From positions 434,001 through 498,000 of the forward strand of contig NZ_AP024412.1 of the NCBI RefSeq assembly GCF_016865445.1: DNA of 64,000 nucleotides. The letters run 5' to 3'. Below, one piece after another: positions 18,233 through 27,999 of the stretch (position 1 is the first letter of the stretch; each line of letters starts with the position of its first letter). The position numbers and the translations under genes are program-made. The notes beneath the pieces are model-generated. The model had not been told where the DNA came from, did not search any database, and saw only the letters and a list, made by a program, of their open reading frames with translations. The DNA comes from Mariniplasma anaerobium (lineage in GTDB: Bacteria > Bacillota_I > Bacilli_A > Acholeplasmatales > Acholeplasmataceae).

Positions 18233-18257
18233 CAAATATATAAAAATCATATATAAT
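18229..18257 (+). promoter_or_regulatory. Consensus rpsU promoter overlapping the rsmE stop codon
   Basis: Perfect TTGACA (18229-18234), 17-base spacer, perfect TATAAT (18252-18257). This is the strongest sigma-A promoter in the window, fitting a ribosomal protein gene. Confidence 0.9.
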
Positions 18258-18298
18258 GTAAAAGGTTATGAAAATTAATCGTGGAAGGAGGGTAGACT

Positions 18299-18472
18299 AT
18301 GCCTAAAACAATCGTTCGCGAAAAAGAATCACTAGAAGATGCTTTACGTCGTTTTAAACGTGATGTTTCTAAGTCAGGAAACCTCCAAGAAGCGAGAAAA
18401 CGTGAGTTTTACGTTAAACCAAGTGTAGAACGTAAAGACCGCCAACGCGCAGCACGCGCTAAGAAAAAGTAA
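18299..18472 (+). CDS. rpsU: 30S ribosomal protein S21
   Basis: A 57-residue basic protein beginning [20 protein letters not shown] and ending in the Lys/Arg tail ARAKKK. This is the S21 family, which helps the 30S subunit engage mRNA. A strong SD GGAAGGAGGG is 6-8 bases before ATG 18299, with a perfect promoter upstream and two terminator hairpins downstream. It is flanked by rsmE and phoH, as is usual in low-GC Gram-positive relatives. Confidence 0.95.
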   Translation: MPKTIVREKESLEDALRRFKRDVSKSGNLQEARKREFYVKPSVERKDRQRAARAKKK

Positions 18473-18478
18473 ACATTT

Positions 18479-18505
18479 AAAAAGCGCATCGAAAGATGCG
18501 TTTTT
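18479..18505 (+). terminator. rpsU terminator
   Basis: AAAAGCGCATC, loop GAAA, GATGCGTTTTT. A strong GC-rich stem with a T tract. Confidence 0.92.
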
Positions 18506-18521
18506 CTATCATTAGGAACCT

Positions 18522-18549
18522 AAAAAAGTACAGATGTGCTTTTTTATTT
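18522..18549 (+). terminator. Second terminator-like hairpin before phoH
   Basis: AAAAAAGTA, loop CAGATG, TGCTTTTTT. A TATAAT at 18562-18567 just downstream is a possible -10 for phoH. Confidence 0.55.
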
Positions 18550-18593
18550 TTCGTGGTGTGGTATAATAAATATACGGTTAAGGAGCTGATTTA

Positions 18594-19547
18594 ATGAAAT
18601 TAAATCAACAAATTCATCATGCGGAATCGATTTCTCGATTAGTTGGAGTTCAGGATCGTAACTTATTAGTTTTCAAGCAATATTTAGGAGTTTTAGTCTC
18701 AGTAAGGGGATCGGAAATTTTTACTGATGCACCTAAAGAAAAACTCCCTATCTTGGAAGCTATTTTTGCTGTTTTGGTTAAGCTTGCAGAACATCAAATT
18801 CAGTATAATGAAAGAGATGTTATGTATATCATAAAGTTAGCTGAAAAAAATCAATTAGATGGAGTTTTTGACCTATATATAAATAGAGAAAAAATATTAA
18901 TTAATGATCAAGGAAAAAGTATTTATCCAAAAACGTTCAATCAAAAACATTATATAAAAGCTATTGAAAATTATGATTTAGTTTTTGGTGTGGGACCAGC
19001 GGGTACAGGTAAAACTTATTTAGCTGTAAGTGCTGCAGTTAGAGAGTTAAAAAAAGGTAAAGTTAGAAAACTAGTTTTAACTAGACCAGTTGTTGAAGCG
19101 GGAGAATCATTAGGTTTCTTACCAGGTGATTTAAAAGAAAAAGTTGATCCTTACTTAGTTCCTTTATATGACGCACTTTATGAAATGCTTGGTGTACAAA
19201 CAACATTATCTTTATTAGAAAAAGGTGTTATAGAAATTGCACCACTAGCCTACATGAGAGGAAGAACTTTAGAAAATGCTTTTGTTATATTAGATGAAGC
19301 ACAAAATACGACTAAAGCACAAATGAAAATGTTTCTAACAAGACTTGGATTCTCATCAAAGATGGTCATCACAGGTGACCCATCACAAACTGACTTAAAA
19401 CATAATATCGAAAGTGGATTATCACATGTATTATCTATCTTAGATGATATGCAAGATATTAAAGTTGTTAAATTTGGAAATATTGATGTTGTTAGACACC
19501 CACTTGTTCAACATATTCTTGAAAGGTATGATCGACATGAAAATTAA
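18594..19547 (+). CDS. phoH: PhoH-family ATPase (YbeZ-like)
   Basis: A cytosolic P-loop ATPase of 317 residues, linked in bacteria to RNA metabolism together with YbeY. Walker A GPAGTGKTYLAVSAA is at about 134-148. Walker B is ENAFVILDEAQNTT at about 222-235, followed by the sensor-like MVITGDPSQTDL. SD AAGGAG is 8 bases before the ATG. Its last 11 bases overlap ybeY, the usual partner gene. Confidence 0.94.
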   Translation: MKLNQQIHHAESISRLVGVQDRNLLVFKQYLGVLVSVRGSEIFTDAPKEKLPILEAIFAVLVKLAEHQIQYNERDVMYIIKLAEKNQLDGVFDLYINREKILINDQGKSIYPKTFNQKHYIKAIENYDLVFGVGPAGTGKTYLAVSAAVRELKKGKVRKLVLTRPVVEAGESLGFLPGDLKEKVDPYLVPLYDALYEMLGVQTTLSLLEKGVIEIAPLAYMRGRTLENAFVILDEAQNTTKAQMKMFLTRLGFSSKMVITGDPSQTDLKHNIESGLSHVLSILDDMQDIKVVKFGNIDVVRHPLVQHILERYDRHEN

Positions 19548-19956
19548 CATTCATAATCAAACTGATGAATCCATTAAAGAAGTCAAATTAGTTTTAAACA
19601 AAGTATTTAAAACAGTTGATGATCCATCAAGTATGGAAATCATATTGGTTACCCAAGAAATGATTCATCAAATGAATTTAAAATTTAGAGATATAGATCG
19701 TCCTACAGATGTTTTAAGTTTTATAAATGATGATCAAGATATAGAATCTTTAGGAGATATATTTATCTCATTAGAACAAGCAAGAATTCAAGCACTTGAT
19801 TATGATCACTCATTTGCAAGAGAAGTTGGTTTTCTTGCGGTGCATGGATATCTTCATTTGAAAGGCTATGATCATCATAGCGATATTGAAGAAGAAGAAA
19901 TGATTAAAGCTCAAGAAGAAATATTAAATAAAGCGGATTTAAAAAGGAGAAATTAA
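19537..19956 (+). CDS. ybeY: Endoribonuclease YbeY (16S rRNA maturation)
   Basis: A single-strand-specific metallo-RNase acting in 16S rRNA 3'-end maturation and ribosome quality control. The 139 residues include the zinc motif HGYLHLKGYDHH (about 110-121) and the family block RPTDVLSFINDDQD. ATG 19537 lies inside the end of phoH, with GAAAGG about 10 bases upstream. Longer in-frame starts inside phoH would add non-homologous residues. Confidence 0.93.
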   Translation: MKINIHNQTDESIKEVKLVLNKVFKTVDDPSSMEIILVTQEMIHQMNLKFRDIDRPTDVLSFINDDQDIESLGDIFISLEQARIQALDYDHSFAREVGFLAVHGYLHLKGYDHHSDIEEEEMIKAQEEILNKADLKRRN

Positions 19957-19957
19957 G

Positions 19958-20359
19958 ATGAAAAACATTGAACAAGCTAAATTAGCTAGAAATAAAGCAT
20001 ATGTACCTTATTCAAAATTTAAAGTAGGTGCAGCAATTCTGTTAAAAGATGGCACATACATTCATGGAGCAAATATAGAAAACGCTAGTTATCCTTTGGC
20101 TAACTGTGCTGAAAGAAGCGCCTTGTTTTCTTTGCTAAGCCAGGGATATAAAAAAGAAGATATAGTTTCAATGACAATTATTGCAGATTCTGAACATCCT
20201 ATCTCACCATGTGGTGCGTGTAGACAAGTGATGCATGAACTCATGCCAAAAGATACACCTATTTATCTTGCAAATCTAAAAGGAGAAGTAAAAGAAACTG
20301 ATCCTGATGATTTACTACCATACGCATTTGAAACTTTTGATGAGGATCACGATGCATAA
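19958..20359 (+). CDS. cdd: Cytidine deaminase
   Basis: It deaminates cytidine/deoxycytidine to uridine in pyrimidine salvage. The 133 residues contain the active-site CAERSALFSLL, with the catalytic Glu beside the Zn Cys, and the second Zn pair in PCGACRQVM. The N-terminal YVPYSKFKVGAAIL is also typical. It starts one base after ybeY (SD AAAAGGAG) and overlaps era by 8 bases, as part of the ybeY-cdd-era operon common in Bacillota. Confidence 0.95.
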   Translation: MKNIEQAKLARNKAYVPYSKFKVGAAILLKDGTYIHGANIENASYPLANCAERSALFSLLSQGYKKEDIVSMTIIADSEHPISPCGACRQVMHELMPKDTPIYLANLKGEVKETDPDDLLPYAFETFDEDHDA

Positions 20360-21236
20360 ATCAGGATTTATAGCGATTGTTGGTAAACCTAATGTTGGTA
20401 AATCAACATTATTAAATGCTTTAATCGGACAAAAAGTAGCAATAATGAGTCCAAAACCACAAACAACAAGACACCGTATAACAGGTGTTTTATCAGCAGA
20501 TGATTATCAAATGATCTTTGTAGATACACCAGGTATGCATAAAGGTAGAGATTTATTAAATAAGGCAATTGATAAAGTAGCCGTATCAAGTTTAAAAGAT
20601 GTAGATATGGTATTGTTTGTTGTTGATCGTATGAAAACAGCAGCTGAGGATTTTATTATTTCTTATTTTAAAGGATTAAAAAAACCAATATTTTTAGTTG
20701 TAAATAAAATTGATGAACTTGACGGGAATAAAGGTATTGATGAAATCATTATGAGCTATTTAGGAACATATGATTTTGATGCATATTTTCCTGTTTCAGC
20801 AAAAGATTTAACACATATCGATAAAATTAAAGAATCATTGATTAAATATTTACCAGAAGGACCTAAATATTTCCCACCAGAGATGAAAAGTGATCAAAGC
20901 CAAACAATGATGATGTCAGAGCTTATTCGTGAAAAAATTCTGTATTACACAGAACAAGAAATTCCACATGCGGTTGCGGTTGTCATTGAAAGTATTTATC
21001 ATAATGAGGAACATGGACAAGTTGATGTTTCAGCACTTATTGTTGTCGAAAGACCTACACAAAAACAAATACTCATTGGTCGTGGTGGAGATAAAATCAA
21101 ACATATTGGTACAGAAGCAAGAAAAGAGATTAATCGAATCTTAGACACTAAGATTCATTTAACAATATGGGTAAAGGTGAAAAAAGATTGGCGAAATCGA
21201 CCAAGTGATTTAAAAGCATTTGGATTTGGAGAATAG
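20352..21236 (+). CDS. era: GTPase Era
   Basis: A ribosome-assembly GTPase that checks the 3' end of 16S rRNA. The 294 residues show G1 GKPNVGKSTLLNAL, G2 in KPQTTRHRITG, G3 DTPGMH, G4 NKID, and a C-terminal KH domain with LIGRGGDKIKHIG. ATG 20352 gives the conserved MHKSGFIAIVGKPN start, with GAGGA about 6 bases upstream. It is followed by recO after a 3-base gap. Confidence 0.96.
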   Translation: MHKSGFIAIVGKPNVGKSTLLNALIGQKVAIMSPKPQTTRHRITGVLSADDYQMIFVDTPGMHKGRDLLNKAIDKVAVSSLKDVDMVLFVVDRMKTAAEDFIISYFKGLKKPIFLVVNKIDELDGNKGIDEIIMSYLGTYDFDAYFPVSAKDLTHIDKIKESLIKYLPEGPKYFPPEMKSDQSQTMMMSELIREKILYYTEQEIPHAVAVVIESIYHNEEHGQVDVSALIVVERPTQKQILIGRGGDKIKHIGTEARKEINRILDTKIHLTIWVKVKKDWRNRPSDLKAFGFGE

Positions 21237-21239
21237 TGT

Positions 21240-21893
21240 ATGGAAGGGTTAATCTATAGAGTTCAACCATATCAAGAGAGTTCAAGATTACTTTTTGTTT
21301 TTACACCAAAAGGCAAGATTACATTACTTGCAAGAGGTGCACAAAAACTAAAAGAAAAATCAAGAGTCTTATCGCAATTTTTAACCCACATTTCATTTAA
21401 AGAGCAAGATCGTAAAACTTTTTATACATTAAGTGAACCAAAGATTATCAATGAGTACCAAGCGCTTAAAACAGATTATCATAAAACAAAAAAAGCTGCA
21501 CTCATTTTAGAGATTATTGATCAATTGGTCATAGACCATGTAAACTATAAATCTATTTTTGATGACATGATACTTGCACTAAATGAAAATGACATCAATG
21601 TATCTAGTTTAAGTTTTTCACTTAAGATTTTAAAACCTTTGGGTTATGAACTTAATTTAACAGCAGATGGTCGAACCATCAAAGGAATTAGTATAGAAAA
21701 AGGTGGACTGGTTTACCAAGGTGAACAAGAATCCATTGATTTAAACACAAAAGATGCGTTAAGTCTTTTAAAACTTTACTATTTACCTTATAATGAACAT
21801 GGTATCTATGAAATAGATACGTTAGCCAAATTAGAAGAATTTATTAAAAAATACTATCAATATCATCTTCATATCACACTAAAAAATATGTAG
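21240..21893 (+). CDS. recO: DNA repair protein RecO (short, cysteine-free)
   Basis: RecO loads RecA on gapped DNA with RecR. The N-terminal OB fold is recognisable (EGLIYRVQPYQESSRLLFVFTPKGK), followed by the helical C-terminal half. At 217 residues it is shorter than usual (about 240-255). It has no cysteine at all, so the zinc finger found in many RecO proteins is absent; the segment after LKPLGYELNL is reduced. Its position between era and glyS supports the call. Confidence 0.85.
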   Translation: MEGLIYRVQPYQESSRLLFVFTPKGKITLLARGAQKLKEKSRVLSQFLTHISFKEQDRKTFYTLSEPKIINEYQALKTDYHKTKKAALILEIIDQLVIDHVNYKSIFDDMILALNENDINVSSLSFSLKILKPLGYELNLTADGRTIKGISIEKGGLVYQGEQESIDLNTKDALSLLKLYYLPYNEHGIYEIDTLAKLEEFIKKYYQYHLHITLKNM

Positions 21894-21929
21894 ATGAATT
21901 AAAATCACAAATGTTAAGGATGTGGACAC

Positions 21930-23300
21930 ATGGTAACACTAGACAAAATTGTACAATTTGCAAAATCTACAGGATTTATATATCAAGGTAGTGAACTTTA
22001 TGGAGGCCTAGCTAATACTTGGGATTATGGTCCTTTGGGAAGCTTACTTAAAAAAAATGTAAAAGATGCATGGATCCAAAAATTTCAAAGAGAAACTGAA
22101 TACAATGTATTAGTGGATACTTCAATCTTATTAAATACAGAAGTTTGGAAAGCTAGTGGACATCTTGGTGGATTTAGTGATCCTTTAACTGAATGTAAAG
22201 CATGTAATCAAAGATATCGTGCAGATCAACTGATTGAATCATTTGATTCAAATGTGAATGCAGATGGTTGGTCAACAGATCAAATGTATGATTATATTTT
22301 AGAACATAAAGTGAAATGTCCAAATTGTGGAGCACACGACTTTCTTCCAATTCGTAAATTTAATATGATGTTTGAAACACATCAAGGTGTTGTAAAAGAA
22401 CAAGCAGATCAAATATATTTAAGACCAGAAACAGCACAAGGTATTTTTATTAACTTTAAAAATATTCAAAGAACAACACGTAAAAAAGTTCCATTTGGAA
22501 TTTGTCAGGTAGGTAAATCATTTAGAAATGAAATTACTCCAGGCAACTTTGTTTTTAGAACAAGAGAATTCGAACAAATGGAAATGGAATTCTTTGTTAA
22601 ACCAGGAACTGAATTAGAATGGTTTTCATATTGGAAAGCATTTTGTATGGATTGGTTACTTCAATTAGGATTATCAGCTAAACATTTAACATTTGATGAT
22701 CATAAACCAGAAGCACTAAGTCATTATTCAAATGCAACAACAGATATTAAATTTGAATTTCCTTGGGGATCTGATGAATTATGGGGTATAGCTTCTCGTA
22801 CAAATTTTGATTTAAATGCACATCAAGTAGCATCTAGTCAAAATTTAGAATATCTAGATCCTGAAACTAATGAGAAGTATCTACCATTTGTAATTGAACC
22901 ATCTGTAGGTGTAGAACGATTAATTTTAGCATTTCTAATAGATGCTTATGATGAAGAAACACTCGAATCTGGAGATATCAGACAAGTTTTAAGACTTCAT
23001 CCAAAACTAGCACCTTATAAAGTCGCTATACTACCTTTAGTTAAAAAACTACATGCCGAAAAAGCAAAAGAAATTCATAAGTTGTTAAGTAAATATTTTG
23101 ATGTCGTTTATGATGAAACACAAAATATAGGTAAAAGATATCGTAGACAAGATGCAATTGGCACATATTTATGTGTAACTGTTGATCATGATACAGAATC
23201 CCTAGAGTCTGTTACAGTTAGAAATCGCGACACAATGGCTCAAGAACGTATTCAAATTAGTGACTTAAGAAATTATATTGAAGAAAAAATTAATTATTAA
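21930..23300 (+). CDS. glyS: Glycyl-tRNA synthetase (alpha2 type)
   Basis: A class II aminoacyl-tRNA synthetase of 456 residues, the dimeric form. The start is MVTLDKIVQFAKSTGFIYQGSE. A zinc-like insertion has CKACNQRYRAD and CPNCGAH. Motif 2 is in GKSFRNEITPGNFVFRTREFEQMEMEFF (about 198-225), motif 3 in EPSVGVERLILAFL, and the C-terminal anticodon-binding domain runs from about residue 350. The 36-base upstream gap has no room for a T-box, so glycine-responsive control of this gene is not visible. Confidence 0.96.
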   Translation: MVTLDKIVQFAKSTGFIYQGSELYGGLANTWDYGPLGSLLKKNVKDAWIQKFQRETEYNVLVDTSILLNTEVWKASGHLGGFSDPLTECKACNQRYRADQLIESFDSNVNADGWSTDQMYDYILEHKVKCPNCGAHDFLPIRKFNMMFETHQGVVKEQADQIYLRPETAQGIFINFKNIQRTTRKKVPFGICQVGKSFRNEITPGNFVFRTREFEQMEMEFFVKPGTELEWFSYWKAFCMDWLLQLGLSAKHLTFDDHKPEALSHYSNATTDIKFEFPWGSDELWGIASRTNFDLNAHQVASSQNLEYLDPETNEKYLPFVIEPSVGVERLILAFLIDAYDEETLESGDIRQVLRLHPKLAPYKVAILPLVKKLHAEKAKEIHKLLSKYFDVVYDETQNIGKRYRRQDAIGTYLCVTVDHDTESLESVTVRNRDTMAQERIQISDLRNYIEEKINY

Positions 23301-23319
23301 AAATAAAAGGAGGGATTAG

Positions 23320-25053
23320 ATGGATCATAAACTCATCGAAGAAATAAATGAGAAAACACCAATCGTTGAATTGGTTTCTGAATTTGTCACTCTCCAAAAA
23401 ACAGGTAAAAACTTTAGAGGATTATGCCCTTTTCATCAAGAAAAAACACCAAGTTTTTTCGTATCACCAGAAAAAAACATTTGTAAATGTTATGGATGTG
23501 GTGAAGGTGGAGCACCCATAAATTTTTATCGAAAAATTAAAAATATATCTTTTGATCAAGCTGCAGAAGAACTTGCTGAAAAAGCAGGCATAAAAATCCA
23601 AAAGACAGTGAGACAAAAAGATCCTTATGAATCCTTTTATAAATTAATGGCTGAGGCAAAAGAGTTTTATAAATTTAATTTAAAGAATAGCCAAAAAGGT
23701 CAAGAAGCACATAAGTATTTATCTAAAAGAGAAATATCTGATGATATTATAGATCATTTTGAAATCGGATATGCACCAAGTCATTCCGATGTTTTATATC
23801 AAATGTTAAATGATAAAGGCTACCAAGTTTCAGATATGATCAAACTCGGATTAGTTAAACAAAAAGATGATGGGTCATATTATGACTTGTTCTCAGATAG
23901 ATTAATCTTTCCGATTACCAATCCCAAAGGATTAGTGGTTGGCTTTAGTGGAAGAACTCTAAATCCAAAAGAAACGATTAAATATATAAATTCTCCAGAA
24001 ACAGTCATCTTTAAAAAAGGACAATTACTTTATCATTTTAATGAAGCTTTATCAGAAATAAGAAAAAACAAACAAATTGTTTTGTATGAAGGATTCTTTG
24101 ATGTCATTAGTTCTTATAAAGCTGGTATTAAACATGGTGTTGCAACTATGGGAACAGCGTTAACTATTGATCAAGCTAAATTGATTAAACAATTTACAGA
24201 TTCTATTGTAGTTGCTTATGATGGCGATCAAGCTGGTCAAAGTGCAACATTAAAAGCCATTGATTTACTTGAAAAAGTAAGATTAAAAACTGAAATTTTA
24301 ACGATTCCAGAAAAAATGGATCCAGATGAATTTATTAAAGCATATGGTGTTGAAAAATACGAAACACTATTTGGAGAATATACATCAGATCCATACCAGT
24401 TTAAATATCAGTATTTTAAAAGAGGAAAAGATTTATCAAATGCTAATGATATAACAGCATTTAAAAATAATATTTTAGACATGCTTGCTTATGCTGATCC
24501 AAGCATACAAAATATATATAAAAATAGATTAGCTGCTGACTTAAAAGTTTCACCAGATGCATTTGAAATAAAAGTAAGAAAGCAACCCACACTTCCTCAT
24601 AAGGAAAGTTTACCTGAAAAGCAAAGAACTAGAATATCTAATAAATATGAAAAAGCAGAACGTTATTTGATTTATGCAATGCTTAGATCAAGAATAGATG
24701 CAAACCATATTCAAGCAAGATTGAAAATGAGTGATTTTGTAGACCAGGTACAATCAACAATTAGACTTTTAATTGATTCTTATTATAAAGATCATCAAGA
24801 ATTAGATGTCGAGGAATTTGTAGATGGTTTAAATAATGAACAACGAGAATATGCAGAAAACACTTTATTTAAAGATATTTTATGGGAAAGAAATGAGACC
24901 ATTGATAGCATTGAATTTGATCATTATATAACTTTAGTCAAACAAGCAAATTACATGAGAAGAAAAGTTTATGTAAGAGCACAACTTGAAAAAGAAGAAT
25001 ATAAGAATCCTATTTTAATGGAAGAATTAACTATATTGACAAAAATGAAATAA
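23320..25053 (+). CDS. dnaG: DNA primase
   Basis: It makes RNA primers for replication. The N-terminal zinc-binding domain is [18 protein letters not shown] followed by KCYGCGEGG (about 36-64). The RNA polymerase/TOPRIM core has [13 protein letters not shown] and [12 protein letters not shown] with the metal acidic residues (about 255-320). A C-terminal helicase-interaction region follows. The length of 577 residues is normal. SD AAGGAGGG is well placed. It sits in the dnaG-sigA macromolecular synthesis operon. Confidence 0.96.
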   Translation: MDHKLIEEINEKTPIVELVSEFVTLQKTGKNFRGLCPFHQEKTPSFFVSPEKNICKCYGCGEGGAPINFYRKIKNISFDQAAEELAEKAGIKIQKTVRQKDPYESFYKLMAEAKEFYKFNLKNSQKGQEAHKYLSKREISDDIIDHFEIGYAPSHSDVLYQMLNDKGYQVSDMIKLGLVKQKDDGSYYDLFSDRLIFPITNPKGLVVGFSGRTLNPKETIKYINSPETVIFKKGQLLYHFNEALSEIRKNKQIVLYEGFFDVISSYKAGIKHGVATMGTALTIDQAKLIKQFTDSIVVAYDGDQAGQSATLKAIDLLEKVRLKTEILTIPEKMDPDEFIKAYGVEKYETLFGEYTSDPYQFKYQYFKRGKDLSNANDITAFKNNILDMLAYADPSIQNIYKNRLAADLKVSPDAFEIKVRKQPTLPHKESLPEKQRTRISNKYEKAERYLIYAMLRSRIDANHIQARLKMSDFVDQVQSTIRLLIDSYYKDHQELDVEEFVDGLNNEQREYAENTLFKDILWERNETIDSIEFDHYITLVKQANYMRRKVYVRAQLEKEEYKNPILMEELTILTKMK

Positions 25054-25072
25054 ATACTTAGGAGGTATTTTC

Positions 25073-26320
25073 GTGGATTTTAATAAAATCGTAGCACAAT
25101 TAAAAAAAACAGCTGGTAAAAACAAATTGTTAACACCAAAAGATGTGGAACCATTTGCAAAACCAGGAAGCGAAAACTATTTTGAAATAGAACGCGCTTT
25201 ATTAAATTTAGATATTGACATTGCCGAAGATGAAGAATATGAAGATGTAAAAGTCGTAGCGACAGAAGAAGACGATGATGATTTTCAAATTGATACTGAT
25301 GACGATGATGAACCAGATGATCTATCTTTATCAGGCCTTGAAGTTGAAGAAGAAGAACTTGTAAACATAGAAACTATTGCGTCAACAATTAAAATTGATG
25401 ACCCAGTGCGTATGTATCTTAAAGAAATTGGACAAATTCCTTTATTAACTCATGAGCTAGAAACAAAATATGCAGTTCAAGTTTCTAATGGTCGTTATGC
25501 CAAAGAACAATTAGATGAATATGAACAAGGTATTCTAGATTTAGAAGAAAGCGATATTGAAGAGTTAAGAGAAACTTTAAGAATTGCAGCACAAGCTAAA
25601 AATAAATTAGTAGAAGCTAACTATCGTTTAGTTGTATCAATCGCAAAAAGATATGTCGGAAGAGGTCTATTATTTCTTGATTTAATTCAAGAAGGTAATA
25701 TGGGCTTAATGCGTGCCGTTGACAAATTTGATTATGAAAAAGGTTTTAAATTTTCAACATATGCAACGTGGTGGATTAGACAAGCTATTACACGTGCAGT
25801 AGCTGATCAAGCTAGAACGATTCGTATTCCTGTTCATATGGTAGAAACTATTAATAAAATGATAAGAATTCAAAGACAATTAATTCAAGACTTAGGTAGA
25901 GAACCAGTCATTGAAGAAATTGCTGAAAAAATGGGAATTACACCTGAAAAAGTTCAAAATATACAACGTATCGCTAAAGAACCTATTTCATTAGAAGCTC
26001 ATGTTGGTGAAGAAGAAGATTCATCATTAGGAGATTTCATATCAGATCCTAATGCTCTTACACCTCATGAATATATGCTTCAAGAAATGGTTAAGCAAAC
26101 ATTAGACGAAGTCTTAGAAACACTTACTGATCGTGAAGAAAAAGTTTTACGTTTAAGATACGGACTATTTGATGGTAAAAATCATACACTTGAAGAAGTT
26201 GGTCGTGAATTTGGTGTAACACGTGAACGTATCCGTCAGATTGAAGCTAAAGCTTTAAGAAAACTAAGAAGTCCATCTAGACAAAATAAATTACGTGAGT
26301 TTTACTATGGCAAGAAATAA
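25073..26320 (+). CDS. sigA: RNA polymerase primary sigma factor (SigA/RpoD)
   Basis: The housekeeping sigma factor of 415 residues. An acidic N-terminal stretch at about 50-95 ([19 protein letters not shown]) is unusually Asp-rich. Region 1.2 has [16 protein letters not shown]. Regions 2.1-2.4 have [20 protein letters not shown] and [20 protein letters not shown]. Region 4.2 has [20 protein letters not shown]. It starts with GTG 25073 after the SD AGGAGG. Its recognition regions fit the TTGACA/TATAAT promoters seen here. Confidence 0.97.
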   Translation: MDFNKIVAQLKKTAGKNKLLTPKDVEPFAKPGSENYFEIERALLNLDIDIAEDEEYEDVKVVATEEDDDDFQIDTDDDDEPDDLSLSGLEVEEEELVNIETIASTIKIDDPVRMYLKEIGQIPLLTHELETKYAVQVSNGRYAKEQLDEYEQGILDLEESDIEELRETLRIAAQAKNKLVEANYRLVVSIAKRYVGRGLLFLDLIQEGNMGLMRAVDKFDYEKGFKFSTYATWWIRQAITRAVADQARTIRIPVHMVETINKMIRIQRQLIQDLGREPVIEEIAEKMGITPEKVQNIQRIAKEPISLEAHVGEEEDSSLGDFISDPNALTPHEYMLQEMVKQTLDEVLETLTDREEKVLRLRYGLFDGKNHTLEEVGREFGVTRERIRQIEAKALRKLRSPSRQNKLREFYYGKK

Positions 26321-26924
26321 AAGAATTAAATTTTTAAGTGAGTTAACTCAAGGTTATGATTGTGTTTTAGATATTGGAACAGATCATGGTCTAGTCTTAC
26401 TAGAAGCATTTAAAAATGGATATATCAAATCTGCAATCGCAAGTGATTTAAGAGAAGAACCGCTAAAATCAGCAAAAAAAAGTCTTAATCATTATCCTGT
26501 AGAATTTGTTATATCTGATGGATTTAAAAATATACAATCAGATTTTGATTTAGGTATTATAGCAGGTATGGGCGCATATTTAATCAAAGATATATTAAAA
26601 TACGCACCAATGGATAAAACCTATATTTTACAAGCTAATGATAATCATGAGATTTTAAGAGAATTTTTAGCAAAACAAGGATTTGAGATTGTTGATGAAC
26701 ATATCATCCATGATAAATTTTATTATGTCATAATGATTATTAAAAAAGGGCATATGAAACTATCAGAAGCAGATCTTTATTTAGGTCCAAAATTAAAGTA
26801 TAAAAAAGAAGCAAAACCATTTTATGATCAAAAGATAAAACAATTTCAAAAGATATATCCAAAAGCTGATGATGCGCGGCAACAAGCATTATCAAAGCTT
26901 ATAAAAATATATCAAATGGAATAG
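26307..26924 (+). CDS. trmK: tRNA (adenine22-N1)-methyltransferase TrmK
   Basis: A SAM-dependent enzyme that makes m1A22 in tRNA. The 205 residues contain the SAM motif [32 protein letters not shown] and [17 protein letters not shown], all typical of the family, then a C-terminal coiled helical part. ATG 26307 overlaps sigA by 14 bases. A GTG at 26295 is possible but adds four residues not expected in the family. The sigA-trmK order is conserved in Bacillota. Confidence 0.9.
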   Translation: MARNKRIKFLSELTQGYDCVLDIGTDHGLVLLEAFKNGYIKSAIASDLREEPLKSAKKSLNHYPVEFVISDGFKNIQSDFDLGIIAGMGAYLIKDILKYAPMDKTYILQANDNHEILREFLAKQGFEIVDEHIIHDKFYYVIMIIKKGHMKLSEADLYLGPKLKYKKEAKPFYDQKIKQFQKIYPKADDARQQALSKLIKIYQME

Positions 26925-27004
26925 AATAAACTGTTTGACTTTACTAAAAGAGATAATAATTATAGAATAAACTAAAGAGTTTTTGTTAAAAGGAGGTTGG
27001 TTAT

Positions 27005-27442
27005 ATGAAAAAAGATTATCAAACATTACAACAATTGGACCGTGCATTAAAGATTTTTAGAAGAAGTGGCATTTATGATAGAGTAAATACTAAATTAAGT
27101 GATGCAGATATCATGGTATTGTTTTGTGTCGCATTTTGCGATATTAATCAAAAAGTTAAATTAACAGACATTGCTAAAACTTTAAAAGTAACTTTGCCCG
27201 CAGTAACGCATAAGGTTAATGATTTAGTGGATAAAAGTTACTTGGAAAAAGTACCTTCAGCAAAAGATTTAAGAGTTATATTTATTCGCTTAACAGAAAA
27301 TGGGAAAAAATATGTAGAATCTATTAGAGATGACTATTATAAACCCATTGAACAACTTGCAATTCATTTAGGTGAAGAAGACAGTAAAAATCTACTAAGA
27401 ATCATGAATAAAATCAGTGAAATCGGAAAGATTAAAATATAA
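27005..27442 (+). CDS. MarR-family transcriptional regulator
   Basis: A 145-residue winged-helix regulator. The recognition part is VKLTDIAKTLKVTLPAVTHKVNDLVDKSYLEK and the wing is SAKDLRVIFIRLTENGK. The N- and C-terminal helices form the dimer interface. An excellent SD AAAGGAGG is present. It is monocistronic, with no obvious target gene beside it, so the ligand and regulon are unknown. Confidence 0.88.
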   Translation: MKKDYQTLQQLDRALKIFRRSGIYDRVNTKLSDADIMVLFCVAFCDINQKVKLTDIAKTLKVTLPAVTHKVNDLVDKSYLEKVPSAKDLRVIFIRLTENGKKYVESIRDDYYKPIEQLAIHLGEEDSKNLLRIMNKISEIGKIKI

Positions 27443-27476
27443 TTAGTCATTAATATAAAATTTCATTAAAATTCGC

Positions 27477-27506
27477 TTTACATTCGGCATATATATTTGT
27501 TATAAT
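27477..27506 (+). promoter_or_regulatory. tRNA-Arg promoter
   Basis: TTTACA (27477-27482), 18-base spacer, extended -10 TGTTATAAT (27498-27506), 17 bases before the mature tRNA. Confidence 0.75.
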
Positions 27507-27523
27507 AACTTGTGCCGACTTGT

Positions 27524-27601
<78 letters not shown>

Positions 27602-27612
27602 TATAGAATGAC

Positions 27613-27650
27613 AACCATGAGAAACATCTATTAAACTCATGGTTTTATTT
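27613..27650 (+). terminator. Terminator downstream of tRNA-Arg, supplied by the island
   Basis: AACCATGAG (27613-27621) pairs with CTCATGGTT (27636-27644), followed by TTATTTT. The original tRNA terminator now lies at 49841, past attR. Confidence 0.7.
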
Positions 27651-27696
27651 TAAATAATCAAACAACAAAAAGTTGTCTATGAGTGTATTTTACAAT

Positions 27697-27739
27697 AACA
27701 ACAAATGATTGTCAACATAAAATACAATTATTTGTTGTC
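27697..27739. promoter_or_regulatory. Operator-like inverted repeat upstream of the XRE gene
   Basis: AACAACAAATGATTGT (27697-27712) and ACAATTATTTGTTGT (27724-27738) are inverted copies with one mismatch, 11 bases apart, just before the XRE gene. This is a likely binding site for that repressor. A further AGTTGT/ACAAC-rich stretch lies at 27662-27676. Confidence 0.55.
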
Positions 27740-27766
27740 AAAAATCAAATATAGGAGGTTTTAAAT

Positions 27767-27994
27767 ATGTTTGCAGATAAACTTAAGGAATTCAGAAACA
27801 AACTGAATATGAGTCAAAGAGATATCGCTTCAAAGCTTGATATTACTCAACAAGGTTATTGTCGTTGGGAAAATGGGACATCCTTCCCAAATGAAGAAAA
27901 ACTTATTAAGCTTTGCGAAGCATTAGTGTGCACTCCCAATGATTTATTAGAAATTAAAGGAAAATACACTATGGCAATGGATAAGTTAGCATAG
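27767..27994 (+). CDS. XRE-family helix-turn-helix regulator
   Basis: A 75-residue Cro/CI-like protein. The HTH (about 5-60) has LNMSQRDIASKLDITQQGYCRWENG and ends with LCEALVCTPNDLLEI. SD AGGAGG is about 9 bases before the ATG. It sits between attL and the integrase and is preceded by an inverted repeat, so it probably controls island excision or its own expression (inference). Confidence 0.9.
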   Translation: MFADKLKEFRNKLNMSQRDIASKLDITQQGYCRWENGTSFPNEEKLIKLCEALVCTPNDLLEIKGKYTMAMDKLA

Positions 27995-27999
27995 ATAAT

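Noticed and set aside
21894..21929. T-box leader for glycyl-tRNA synthetase
   Set aside because: Only 36 bases separate recO and glyS, too short for a T-box, and no specifier or T-box bulge is seen.
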